From Cryptomeria japonica (lineage: Eukaryota > Streptophyta > Pinopsida > Cupressales > Cupressaceae), in assembly GCF_030272615.1 (NCBI RefSeq), contig NC_081407.1:316538456-316602455 (forward strand): a DNA stretch of 64,000 bases, in the 5' to 3' direction. A program made the position numbers and the translations under genes. This document shows positions 12,250-24,300 of the stretch, one piece after another (position 1 is the stretch's first letter; each line of letters opens with the position of its first letter). The notes beneath the pieces were generated by a model. The model had not been told where the DNA came from. It did no database searches and was given only the letters and a program-made list of their open reading frames with translations.

Positions 12250-13125
12250 ATCATAGTTGAAAAACTCGGACTCGGCAAGTCCAAAAATTCGGGACTCGCA
12301 AAAACTCGACAATAACTCAGCAACTTTATCGAACATTTGAAAATACATTTTTTTTCAAATGTTCTTCAAAAACACACATTTAAACCAAATTTGTAGAACA
12401 TATACTAATTTCCATGATATATACGTATTTTTTTATATAAATTATTCTTTTAATTTAATCTCAATTCTTTTTAATAGATTGTTCTCTATATATAAATGTA
12501 AAATACACCAATCTATTAATAAAAAATTTACATCGTTCAATATTATTCAATTTTCTTTTACATTGTTCACTATTTATTAAAACAAATTTACATTGTTCAG
12601 TGTTCAACATTATTAAAAAAATTTTACATTGTTCATTATTATTAAAAAAATTTACACTGTTCACTATTATAAAAAATACACCAATTTATTAAATAGATTG
12701 TTTGAAATTATTTCTTCTCGGTATGATGTGAATTTCGCTTACAATAACATATTCAAATCTGAATCGATGAGCCCATAAACTATGTGGAAACTATACAGTG
12801 GGAAAGATTTTAAAATTTAATATAGATTAATAAAAATTGATTAAAACCTGAAAGTTGTGTCGCTTTTTTTTTCCATTCTGGTGCCCTATTTGCGTCCGCG
12901 GCATCACAAATCTTCTTCTCATCGCGGTAGGAAAAGACAAAATATGTAATAAATTAGGTTTTGGACAAATATAAATTTTATTACTTTTTACCGCCGAGTT
13001 TTTCAGCGATTTTTGGGGGTTTTTATCACTGCATGTTTTTAAAAAACTCATTGCCAAGTTTAACTGCGAGTGACTCGCGACCAACTAGGGCTCACGAGTA
13101 CCCACGAGTCTGTGAAAAACCCACA
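12250..13125. mobile_element. Possible terminal-inverted-repeat element
   Basis: The left edge is GAAAAACTCGGACTCGG followed by repeated ACTCG words. The right edge, read in reverse complement, begins with a run of T, then CACAGACTCGTGGGTACTCG. Both ends are dense in ACTCG/CGAGT, while the middle is very AT-rich with repeated TTTACATTGTTCA words (12530-12665). This resembles a non-autonomous hAT-like element, but the inverted ends are imperfect and I found no clean 8-base target duplication. Confidence 0.25.
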
Positions 13126-13670
13126 GATTTTTTCATCTATGCCTTAGATGATCTACTTAACCCTAACCAATATTATTGAGACAAGATCCACAACTATTCT
13201 ATTCTATTAGCAAATCACAGTAATCTTCAACAAGAACCTATAATAAAACATGATAATACATATAGCAAGACACAAGATATGGGTGTCAAGGGTTATCACT
13301 TTAGCACTTGAATTTTGAATTTTGAATTAAGGATGAGATACAAGTCTCATCTCGCCTTAAATCTCAAACATCAGGTTGATCACCAAGATCAATCTAAGCA
13401 CCATAAGGTACAACCCATAAGTTATGGAGCTGCAGATACATGACTTGTTTACTTAAAGCAGGCCCAATATTACATCTTTTCCCAGAAGAACCAACCACTT
13501 GTGGTCTAGGGTCCTGACCAAGCAAGATTACAATTGAGTGCTTTTTATGCACAAATAAGTAGGCAAAAGACAATCCAAAATTATTTTAAAATAAACATAT
13601 AGGTATCCAAGATTTCAATCAAGAAATCGCATTTGTTTTTATTTCATCTCCCATATCTCTCCAAATGCAA
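13126..13670. other. No gene recognised
   Basis: No coding frame, repeat or structured element stands out between the possible inverted-repeat element and the coding-like fossil at 13675. Confidence 0.5.
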
Positions 13671-13674
13671 GTGA

Positions 13675-14190
13675 ATGAAAATGGCCAACCAGCATTACCT
13701 AATTGACAAAGAGCTAAAGGGAGAGGAAAAATTCCAAGAAAAACAACAGATTCTTAAAGAGGTCTACCAAATATATCTCCTAGCACAGATATCTCAGTTA
13801 TATATTGCACAACAAGACAGCAATTTGAAAATGATGGTTAGAACCTTTCTCCTCAACTTCCGCTGATTAAAAGTTTTCAACTCATAACTAACGAAACCTC
13901 AAGGTATTCAAATTGGTTGATTGTCTTATTTGTCATCCTCAGGTCTTGTTAATTAGAACACCGGGGCTCCTGGCTCAGTTGCTCTTGCTAACCATCTTGC
14001 ACCTAAAATTGCTGATAAATTTAAATGTAATGTTTCTATATATCCTCCTGCTGAAGTTTGTGGCAACAATATGAATGGTTTTCTTTTTTATCAGTGTATC
14101 TAATCTGCATATCTCTGCAATAGACAACGCTGTTTCCTCTAAATATTTGGCAGATGTTCCCATGCCTATCCTTGATTTGGATTGAAATGA
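13675..14190 (+). pseudogene. Coding-like fossil, unassigned (weak PSMG4-like look)
   Basis: Two plus-strand pieces look coding. Positions 13675-13866 give a 63-residue frame rich in Lys, Glu and Gln, beginning MANQHYLIDKELKG after two extra residues. Positions 13954-14103 give 49 residues including ALANHLAPKIADKFKCNV, followed after one stop by a further stretch to about 14184. The order of an LQIYLL-like strand, then SSSGL...NTGAPGS, then a Leu/Ala-rich helix recalls proteasome assembly chaperone 4, but the match is too weak to assert. No splice structure was found. It lies just past the 3' end of the helicase gene, on the opposite strand. Confidence 0.25.
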
Positions 14191-14519
14191 AGATCAACAT
14201 CTGCAAATTCTCAAAATTGTAATTCAGGACTAAGTTAAAGAATTCAAAACTGAGGGAAAATATCCTTAGTGTAAAACTATTCGATTACTTCCCATTCGTT
14301 TTAGTTATTTAGAGTTTTTTATTTTTACAGACGGATATATAGTTTTTGGACTTTGAGATGGCTCAAAAATTCGGCTATCAATTTAACAGTTCAAGTGAAA
14401 CTTTTTGTACTCTTTAAGGCATATTATATTTTCATCTAAATATTAATATAAAAAACAGTCCCTTTCATCAGACAAGAAACATTTATTCAAAATTACTTCA
14501 AAGAACACATCTTCAGAGA

Positions 14520-15365
14520 CTACCCCTTGCAATACAGAACTTGTACCTGAAAGTAATCGGCTGCAGAGTCTCCTGTTGGACTTATATCTATTACCAATCT
14601 TTCTGGGCCATCTGAAGACTCCTCTAATTTCTTGATTTCTGCTTTTATTTCTAGAAGTTTCATTTTGACTTGCTGTGCTTCAAGTTGCTTTGCTTTTTCT
14701 GCATTGATTCTTTGTATTTCGATACAGGTGGAACATGATTTTGCTTCACAGTTTTCAAAGCATTTTAGCATGCAGGGATGCTGACAGGTCAAAACCTTAC
14801 GACATGATTCATTGCATTTTAGCTCCTTCCTCATTTTCTCCCAACACTTCACAAATATTGTGTGTCCACATGAATCAAATGTGTGCATTAGTTCCTGCTG
14901 ACATGATCTCATTTCTCCATCCTCTGAACACTTCTTTGTTATTTCATGTCTGCAAATACTGAATGTAAACTGTACCGGTTCAATGCATTTTGGATGATCC
15001 CCATAGTGGCAGGTACTTTGGCAATAGTGACCACAGGATAGCTGACTATTGCATGTCCTTCTACACAGGAGAGGATTGAAGTTGTCAACAAGTTTGCTAG
15101 ATATTGCAAAGGGTGGGCTAAGTGGATGTCGTGGACAACGGAGATGTATTCTGTCACCTACACAATTCTTATGAGCCAAGTATTCAAGAAGTTCTCTCCA
15201 ATGTTCAGACTTTTTTGTCAAAGACATATAATTCCCACAAAAATATAATGCCCCCCTTGCTCTTGAAACTGCTACACACAACCTATTTCGCTTTGCTAGG
15301 TGCCCAATGCTCCCTTCATCATTAGAACGAACCAATGACAGTATGATAATTTGATTCTCAGACCC
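14520..15365 (-). CDS. ZNFX1: ZNFX1-like exon 7 (motif VI and zinc-finger cluster)
   Basis: It opens with [15 protein letters not shown] and [17 protein letters not shown], closing the helicase core. Then come NFX1-type Cys/His repeats, for example [15 protein letters not shown] followed by CHYGDHPKC, and later [10 protein letters not shown] basic helix follows (about residues 1369-1402), then [13 protein letters not shown]. The frame stops at 14522-14520, nine codons after a CAG|GTACAAG sequence (GT at 14546-14545) that looks like a splice donor. Either this is the terminal exon or the gene continues to the left in exons I could not identify. Confidence 0.8.
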   Translation of the reverse strand, partial: GSENQIIILSLVRSNDEGSIGHLAKRNRLCVAVSRARGALYFCGNYMSLTKKSEHWRELLEYLAHKNCVGDRIHLRCPRHPLSPPFAISSKLVDNFNPLLCRRTCNSQLSCGHYCQSTCHYGDHPKCIEPVQFTFSICRHEITKKCSEDGEMRSCQQELMHTFDSCGHTIFVKCWEKMRKELKCNESCRKVLTCQHPCMLKCFENCEAKSCSTCIEIQRINAEKAKQLEAQQVKMKLLEIKAEIKKLEESSDGPERLVIDISPTGDSAADYFQVQVLYCKG

Positions 15366-18300
15366 CTGCGACAAATCTAAGTTTTCTTAGAATGAAACGA
15401 AACTATATAAATGTCAGTAAATAACCAGAGTAGGTCAATAAAACTAAAAGTACATCCAGCAATGTTAACATAACAAAGAGTGTGTCTAACAAACAACCTA
15501 CAACAGAAATGAAGAAACAAAACTATATTGAAAATAAAAGCAAGTCTGTTGATGTAAAGATTATTCACTCAAAAGAGCACTATTCTTTAGTTACCAGATT
15601 AGAGCAAAACGGGGCATTACCTGAAACGAACTCTGTAGAGGGATGATGACATACCTGAAATCTGTCTATAGTAAGGATTTGTATAGCTTCAATAGCAGGT
15701 ATTACCTTCAGCATATCTCGTAATAGTGTTACCTGACAAACATGTACCAGGCCGATGGTATTGTATAAATATCCATTCCTGCTAAGATGATCTTCAGTAA
15801 CATGCAATCATAACACATAAATTCTGTAAATATTAATACATTGGTACCTGCCCATTATATGAAGCAAGGACAGTTATTTCATCAGGATTTTGTCCTTCAG
15901 CTATCATCCAACGAACAAGGGCAATCACCATTTTGGCTTCACCTTCATTTGCAACACTGCGTTGTTTAGTTTCTCCATATGAATGAGACCAAAAATACAT
16001 TGAACTTGACATGCACATAGGTGCTTTATTTCTCTCTCCTGATACAAATTGAGTGTTGGTCCGCAAATTAGGATAAATGGGTAAAATCATGGGCACAAAC
16101 TCCTCCCTCATTCGGCTCTGTGAGGATAGTGCTTGAAAAGGCAATTTATTATGCTCCACAAGTCTTTCAAATAGTGAGATTGCAAACCCATGCCTGAAAA
16201 TTTCCAACTAGTTTAGAAATGTTTGATATTGTGTTTCTTCAAAAAATGTTATGATCTCTCATTTCGCTGGGCAATTTAACATGTAACTATACTACATTTT
16301 TCGCTAGCAACCATAATTATCTTCAGCAGTAATTTCCATCATCCTTGAAAAACATTGGGAGTTGATTATTAATAGATGAAAGAAAAACTTAATAACACAC
16401 ATGATTAAAAAAAACAATTTTTAAATATGAGTATACCTTCTTTCAAGCTCATAAACTTCAACAGTTGGGGACAGTTGGTAGTGATCACCAATTAGAATAA
16501 GATGCTGAACACTTGGACCAAGCACTGCTAACAACTGAGGTTCCAAGACCTCTGCTGCTTCTTCTACAAATACAATTGCTGGATTTAATGCTTTTAATAA
16601 CTCCTGATTCAATGCTGCACCCTGTGAAATGCAAGAAAGGTAGTAAATTATCTGATCAAACAGAAAACCAACCAGGTAATAAATTACATAAGCAAACAGA
16701 AAATGTATCCCCGTTGATGCATGGAAGCAATATTATGTAAACATTCTTTTACATTTTTATCATTATGTCCAGTTATTTTTTACTAAGCCCATTATCCAGC
16801 TACAAAATGAGGTAGTCTGATTGGATACAAATCTGTTGGGATTATAATTATTCTCCTTCATCACCAAGGAATGACCTCAGACACCATTGTTCTTATATCT
16901 ACTACATCTTCGAATGCAGTGACTTTTGAGGCCATATCCCATCTGGGAATCCATCTGCTGTTAGTTCCACTCATGAACACTAGTTTCACATCCCATAAAA
17001 GGGCATTCAATGTTAGTCAAGAAATAAATAAAATAAGGGGACATTTCAATTTGACGAAACGTAGGTTGGAAAAGTTCTTGCAGGTTGCATTAAATAAGGA
17101 TGGTGCAATAGGAAAGATAAGTTGTCAAGCCATTAAGAAGTGTAATGCCTCTCCCGTTTGCTCTTCTGCAGTGCATATTTCTTGGTGTGGATTCAGAATT
17201 GTGCCTATGGTTGTACCTCTCTGCATACCAGTGATGTGAATATTTTGTGATGCTGAGACCCTATTCTGGATGCTGAGTTGCGCTTGTGGATGCTTTGTTG
17301 CAATCTGTGACTATTGAGTGCTTATCTTATACTCTGCTTTGATATGTGTTTCGTGATCATTATGGCCCAGTGATGTTTTAGACTACGTCTTGGTGTTCAC
17401 TTTTGTGTCATTGAAATGAAATATGTGCATTCATTATTATGCCTGGTTGTGAGAACCATTGTACTGTTGTTGATTGTATTCTTGATTTGGATATTAGACC
17501 TATTAGGGTTGTTATGGTTTAACATGGACTAATTGTACTACCGGTATCAAATGATTGTTGAAATAAATTGATGTCATGGTTCAGAATTATCATATTGAGA
17601 TGTTGATATGAATGTTAGAATGAAAAGTTGATTTGATCAGCCATTAAAATCTAGCGAGTGATGTGTTATGTTATTTCATTTAGTTTAAGATATTAAATGT
17701 TTATCATTGCAAGTGATAAAATACATGTTCAATTTAGTGATTTATTATATTCAAAAGGATATGATTATATCATGTTGTACTAATGATGTTTATAATGTTG
17801 TGATGATATATTTTTTAGGTTGTGACAATTGATATGATCATATTATGATGCATTGATGCATTAACCATGTTGTTATGTTGATCCTGATTGGGGAATATAA
17901 ATATTTATAAATGCGCTTCGGTTATGATGAACATGCACACCACAGATCTGAGCATGCCCATTTCCCCAAAAGTGGTTAACAAAAAATAGCACATTGGCCA
18001 AAACATCCTTGAGCCAAAACCCGTTGTTCCTTGATAAGGATGATTTCCTTGTATTTTATTATTTGAGCCCCGACTACCGTAGTTGGTAGTGTTCGAAGAC
18101 CCAGTCATCCTATGTACTCGGCCCATGAAGATTGTCTATGCATTTTGGCTGATTTGCAATTTAGTACTGCATTTTAATATATTAATGTGTTTTGATGATT
18201 TTTGTGGCAATTTAATAATTAAATGTTTTAGTGTGCCTTACATGCATTTAAAATGAAGGCAATAGCACGATATGACTATTGGGGCCTTTTGGGAATTCAT

Positions 18301-21300
18301 ATATTCAATAATTTTAATTATTTTAAGTGAAAAATAATAATTGAGTATTAATGCTAATTAAATGGCAATTTAATAGTTAGCATTTAAATGTCTTATGAAT
18401 ATGTAAAATGTTGGTGATTGCATAAGTTCACTTTTGGGGGTTACATGAGAGATTTAAGTTATAATTTTTATTTTTTATTTTTTATATTTAATTTCAAAAT
18501 TATAAAGGAAAATTAGAACAATTTCATATTTTAGCCATTTTATTTATATTTTTGCCCTCCAAAAACCTACACTACATTGGAATTTTTATTTAATCATTGT
18601 GGGAGATCTATTGGGTAGATTTTTGTGGGTAGGAGCTTGTTGAAATTGTCTTGGCAAATTCTTCTTGCTGTCAACAGGGTTTGTCCTATGGTTTGGTGTG
18701 TGAAGAGTTCTTCAATTTTGAAGTTTTTGCTCAAGTGATGATCTCTCTCAATTCTCTCACTCTTTTTTATTCAAATTAGTTTCCTTGGTTTAGCAAAATG
18801 AATGAGAGCAATTACTTAGTTTAAACCAATTGGAATTATGCATTGTATCATTTGTTTTATTCAAAATTTACAAAAAAGTTGCCTAAGTAATGTTATGCTA
18901 TCAAAATTTAGATTACATACATGAAATGTGGATTTTATTGTGGAAATGTGTTGTTGAGCATATTGGGTCCAAAAGGGTATCTTTACATTTTTTATTTTAT
19001 TACTTTGAATTTTTGAGCTTTTTGGAGGTAACTTGCCATTATTACGATTATGAATGGAATGGTATCTTTTTTGTTGGCTAGCAATTGATATACATTGTGT
19101 AACTTAATATATTATGACTATGGTTGTCTGAAATCTATGGCATTACTGTTCTTTGTTATGTATTATGTCTGCATGCATTAAACTGTTCGCCCAGAGGGGC
19201 AAACAACCAGTGATGGCACAAACTCCGAGGCACCTACCCTTGTTATCTATTGGTCATGCCGAAGTGTTGTAATTATTTCATTGGCCAAATTGATTTTGTT
19301 GTAACAAAACCTAATTAGGGTTTCATTGTAAAATCTTGGCCATTGATGGAGATTCAATCATGGCCATTCATTGTAAATAAACTCTCTATATAAAGTTCAG
19401 ACTCTTCATTTGTAAAAGTTAATAATTGGAGAATAGTGAATAGAGAAATAGATAGTTAGTGAATAGAATAGCATAGAATAGAAATTAGATTAGGAGGCAA
19501 AGATTGTTGCCAAACCTTGTTGTAAAGAACAATTGATTTCATTGAAGTTATGGTGAATTTGATTTGTTAGTTCAACAACTCGCATGGTCTTTGTTTCTCA
19601 ATTAGCTTTCATTTTGACTAGATTGAGTGGAAGAATTTGTTGAATGTATTCATATGGATTCCACCTAATCCATACCACTAGCCTCTTACTGATTGTAAGT
19701 GTGCCTTGTGTGGTCAACTGGATTGATATGAGCTTAACTTCAAACTGTTCTACACTCATTGCTCATGCATTAACTTGAATAGTGATCAATGTTTGATGGT
19801 ATTGATTCGAACATCTTTGAAACGTCCTTAGAAGATTGCACTGATATTGTGTCAAATTGTTCAGTTTGATGGTGAGAACTCGCTCAGTAGGATTCCATCT
19901 CATCATTCAACTATCTTCTTAAATTCTAGGTCTTAGAATAGACTCTCTCAACCCTTTCCTTTTGCCCTTTTTTTCAATTCAAGCTAGTTTAGGATCAAAA
20001 GCATCACCATATAGCAACATCAGATGATCAAGTTCCAGCAAATCAAACATTTAGGCATTCGAATGTAAGTCCCCTTGTGATTCCAGCATAATCACATCAA
20101 ACCAATGAGCTTATCCACACGTAGTGACCCTACATTCGTGAGCCTTGGAGTCTTCTCAAGTGATCCTTAAGCTAATTTTCAGCATTTGAGAGATTTTGTT
20201 CAAGAGAGGATAAGATACTTTTGGGTATTTTATTATGTGTTCACATGTGCATAAAAAACACATCAACAAAATTGGTGCTAGAAGGAGGGCATGATAGCGA
20301 TGAGTGCCTGAATAGCTGATATCAAGATTCTATCAATTTATGTTTGAGGGAGTAATCTTAGAGCTTTTCATCTTCCTCCCACGACTCAACAAAACTAGGA
20401 GGGCAAGACAGCGAATGCAAACTCTTGAATAGGTGAATCCAAGGAAGATCAGTGGAGAGTCACCCTCAACACCCTACAAAATTGAAGCACAAGGAATGCC
20501 CGAGTATAGATACATGAGTGAAGCAGTTGATGCTGGAAGTCACCCTTTGGTAGACTTACAAAGAAAGGAAGCACCTCACGTAGTTGGAACCAGTTGAGCT
20601 TTCAAAGCTAAATTTGAGATTTGCAAGATTGCTCTTTATTCCAAAAATAAAATAAATAAAGAAGTGAAAAACCAGAAAATTCAAAAAAATCAAAAAATCA
20701 AAAAAGAAAGATTTATCAATGGAGCAACAATAGTCTTACAATGAGCAACAAGTTGATATCCCTCAACTTTGGTGGAGGTTGAATGCACAACTTTACCCAC
20801 GCTGTTTGTCTGAGTTTGCAAGGCCAAAGCAGTGTAGAATCCATGAGACAAATGAACATGATGAGATGCATTGCTTCACATACCTATCAAGGATCGAATC
20901 GGCAATACAAGGAAAGATCTTCTTTTGGGATGTTCCCAAGCCAAAAGCAGAAGAAAATAATTTCAATGTCCTAGAGAGAAAGGATCATCTTTCAAGCTTC
21001 TTATGGATAATTGAAAATCAACTTATTTTGAATGGTGAATTACACTTAGAAAGCATATTGCTACCATTGTGGTGTAGGATTCAAAATGCACCTCATTCCG
21101 AATTTACTTGCCCATTGTACAAAATGGCTATCAACCAAGTAAGATACCATTTTGGGATGCCAACCATATCCGAAGAAGAGTGTATCGCGAATAGATCGTG
21201 GAGTGCGTACCTTGCAGCTGAATTCAGAAGAACATATAAACAAGACCTTGCTACATCACCTGACAGCGTAGAAAAGCAATTACATGTTGATATATCAAGT

Positions 21301-24300
21301 TCACCTGATGATCAATGTATTGCAGTGACTAGCTCACCATGCCTTGCACCTCAAGAAGAGTATAATGGAATGAAAGTTGAAGAAGCAGTTGAGAATGCTC
21401 AAATACGGACAACTGATGATCAAAATGTTGAGCAAACAATAAAAGAATAAGATGACTCATTCCTTGAAGAATTTTCATTCAGGCTACAAAAGGAGATTAT
21501 TGAGAACGAGTTGCAAGACATTTCAAGTAGCACTCTTGAAGAAGACAATCAAGTTGATATATTGAATGAATAGCTACAAATCATCATAAGAGAGCCTGAG
21601 TATGGAGAACAATTCGAGGAGGCGCTCAAAGACATCCTCACTCTCATACTATTTGAGGGGGCGCTGAAAGATCTCATGGAAGAGGCACAAATGGAATCAC
21701 TGCCAAAAACTGTTCAAGACAAACAAGCTATCGTGAGTGATGTGATTCATCATCACCCCCGGCCTTCCGAGACAATGCTTGAGAATGAGATACCACCAGA
21801 GATTGTATTTGATCAACTAGAGGAGACATTTGAAGTTCAATCTATCAAAGAGTCCTTGTTTTTTGAAGATATGCTCATGGAATTTCATAAGGATGCATGG
21901 TTTATGCAAGGTGCCATTGGGAAGTAAAGAAGGTCGAGCTATTTGAAGGGGCGCTAAGTTTGTTTCAAGAAGAGTTTGCAAATTAGGATCAACATGTTGC
22001 AAATGCTCATGGAATGGTACATCACCAATGGTGACCTCCTAAAGTAGTTGATGATCTCGCTTCCAACAACACACTAAACGGTGAGCAAACACTTCAATTC
22101 AAGCAAACACTTCCATTCGAGAAAGCACTTCCATCCGAGCCCGAAATATGCTAGGTTGCCTCTTTCCTTAATCATAGCTTTGAAAGTTATTATGATTTTG
22201 ATTACAGGGGTTTTGGGAAAACAACTTGCATTTGGATAGGTCACGGTCCCGATGAACTGCCCCAATTGCTTATCTTGCGTGATGAATTACCTGAATACAA
22301 GAGATGCATGGTGAGAGCTTGCTTTTCTATATTTAGGGATGGATTTGCTCGACTGCGAACTATCACTTTTGTCATGCTCACATTGCATACGTTGAGAAAT
22401 CATGTAAAGTCATGTACATATTTCGCTTTTTTGAGTCATGTCAAGTCTAGGAGTCTTGTATATAGCTTTAGAGTAGGTTTCCTTTTTGTGTGTTTTAGTT
22501 GGAGGTCTTTTTGAGCCTTGTTGATATTTTGCCTTGAGTCATTTGACTCATGATTCTTAAGTAGCTCAAATGGTTTAGTCATTTGCTTTCTTTAGTTAGT
22601 TTTCTTTTGGTTTGCCTTAATGTGGTTTGTTTTTGTGTTCTTTAGCTTAGTTTGCTTTGGGTTTTGTTGTGAGGTACTCACACATCGCCCCATTGCAAAT
22701 GGCGACCCCCACTTTTTTCTGCTTAATTGGTCATCTTAGCTTAGTTAGTAATCGTGTCTCTTGCTATTAGCCTTTGCATTAGAGATGTATAGATGCTCAA
22801 ATGGCCAGGAGGTCAAGTCAATTGAGTGATTAGGGGTTATTTAGATCATTCCTAGGGTTTTTGTGTACTATCCGGTCATGCTTCAAGTTGCTAAATCAAA
22901 CCTTGATTGAATGCATAATGTCCTCGTAGGTCCCATCCCTTACATCAAGGTCAGAGCAAACTCACCTTAGAAGTCTAGAATGTCATCCTGATCCTGAAAT
23001 GGCCTAAAATTTGACTGTCTAGAAATTTGAAGGATCTTCAAAAAAATAGATTTTGCATTATAACTCCTAGAGGTCTGAAACCACTCTCAAACATCCTGAC
23101 AATATATATGGAATATAACTTAAAGTATAAGAAATACTTAAATGTTATATTCCATATATGAATCCTAATGGAGAGACTAACTTGTCCAACAACTTCATGA
23201 CTTGACCAAGAGGAGCAAAGTAGATAACTTCATGTTTGAGCATTTTGGAGCGAAGTTTCCTACTTCATGAGTTTGGGTTTTGGAGCGAAGTTGATAACTT
23301 TGGGAGTTGCAAGAGATGAGCGAAGTTGATAGCTTCGGGAGTTGCAAGAGATGAGCGAAGTTGATAGCTTCAGGAGTTGCAAGAGATGAGCGAAGTTGAT
23401 AGCTTCAGGAGTTGAGGGAATGGAGCGAAGCTTAAACTTCATGATCTCACCAAGGAGAGCGAACTTCATGATCTCACCAAGAGAAGCGAAGTAGAGCAAT
23501 TTTACAACTTCAACAAAACAAATTTAAGAATCAACTTCATGACCTCTTACTTTGAAGCGAAATTCAACAATTTCATGATTCGAACCTTGGGACCAACATT
23601 CATACTTCGGGAGTTGAATGATAGGAGCGATGTTCATGTATTAAGGAGGAAGAGTGAAGTTTATTCATGGAAAACTTCACGAGTTTAAGACTCCAAGCGA
23701 ACTCACGACCCAAGGTTTTGGACTGAAATCATTACTTCATGAGCTATACTTTTCAAGTGAACTTCACGAGTTGATGGACAAGAGCAAGATCCAAGAGTGA
23801 TTGAAGTGAAATACATGAATTGAAGAGGTGAAACAAATCAACTTCGGGAGTTGAAGGAATGGAGCAAAGTTCCTAACTTCATGAACTGTTGTTTTGGAGC
23901 GAAGTTGAACTTCATGTTGGAGCCCCTTGGAGCGAACTTCATGTTGGAGGCTTTTTTAGCGAAGTTCCTAACTTCATGACTTTGCATAGTGGAGCGGATT
24001 GCCTACTTTATGAGTTGGGATGTTAGAGAAAACTTCATGATTTACTGTTTTGGAGCGAACTCCAGGTCTGAGATAACTTCAGGAGTTCACCTTTAGGAGT
24101 GAAATTCCCTACTTCAGCAGTTGCAAGCCTCAAGCGAAATTTCTACTCCATGCTAAGACACATTGGAGCGAAGTTCTTACTTCTGGAATTGAGTGATAAG
24201 AGAGAAGTTCATACTTTCGGTTTGAAGCTTTTGGACCGAACTTCAGGTTCAAAAATGTTTGGAGCGAAATTCATATATAAAACAACTTCATGACTTCATA

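Noticed and set aside
16871-17239. 122-residue frame in intron 3
   Set aside because: No recognisable motif, and intronic repeat context; chance is more likely.
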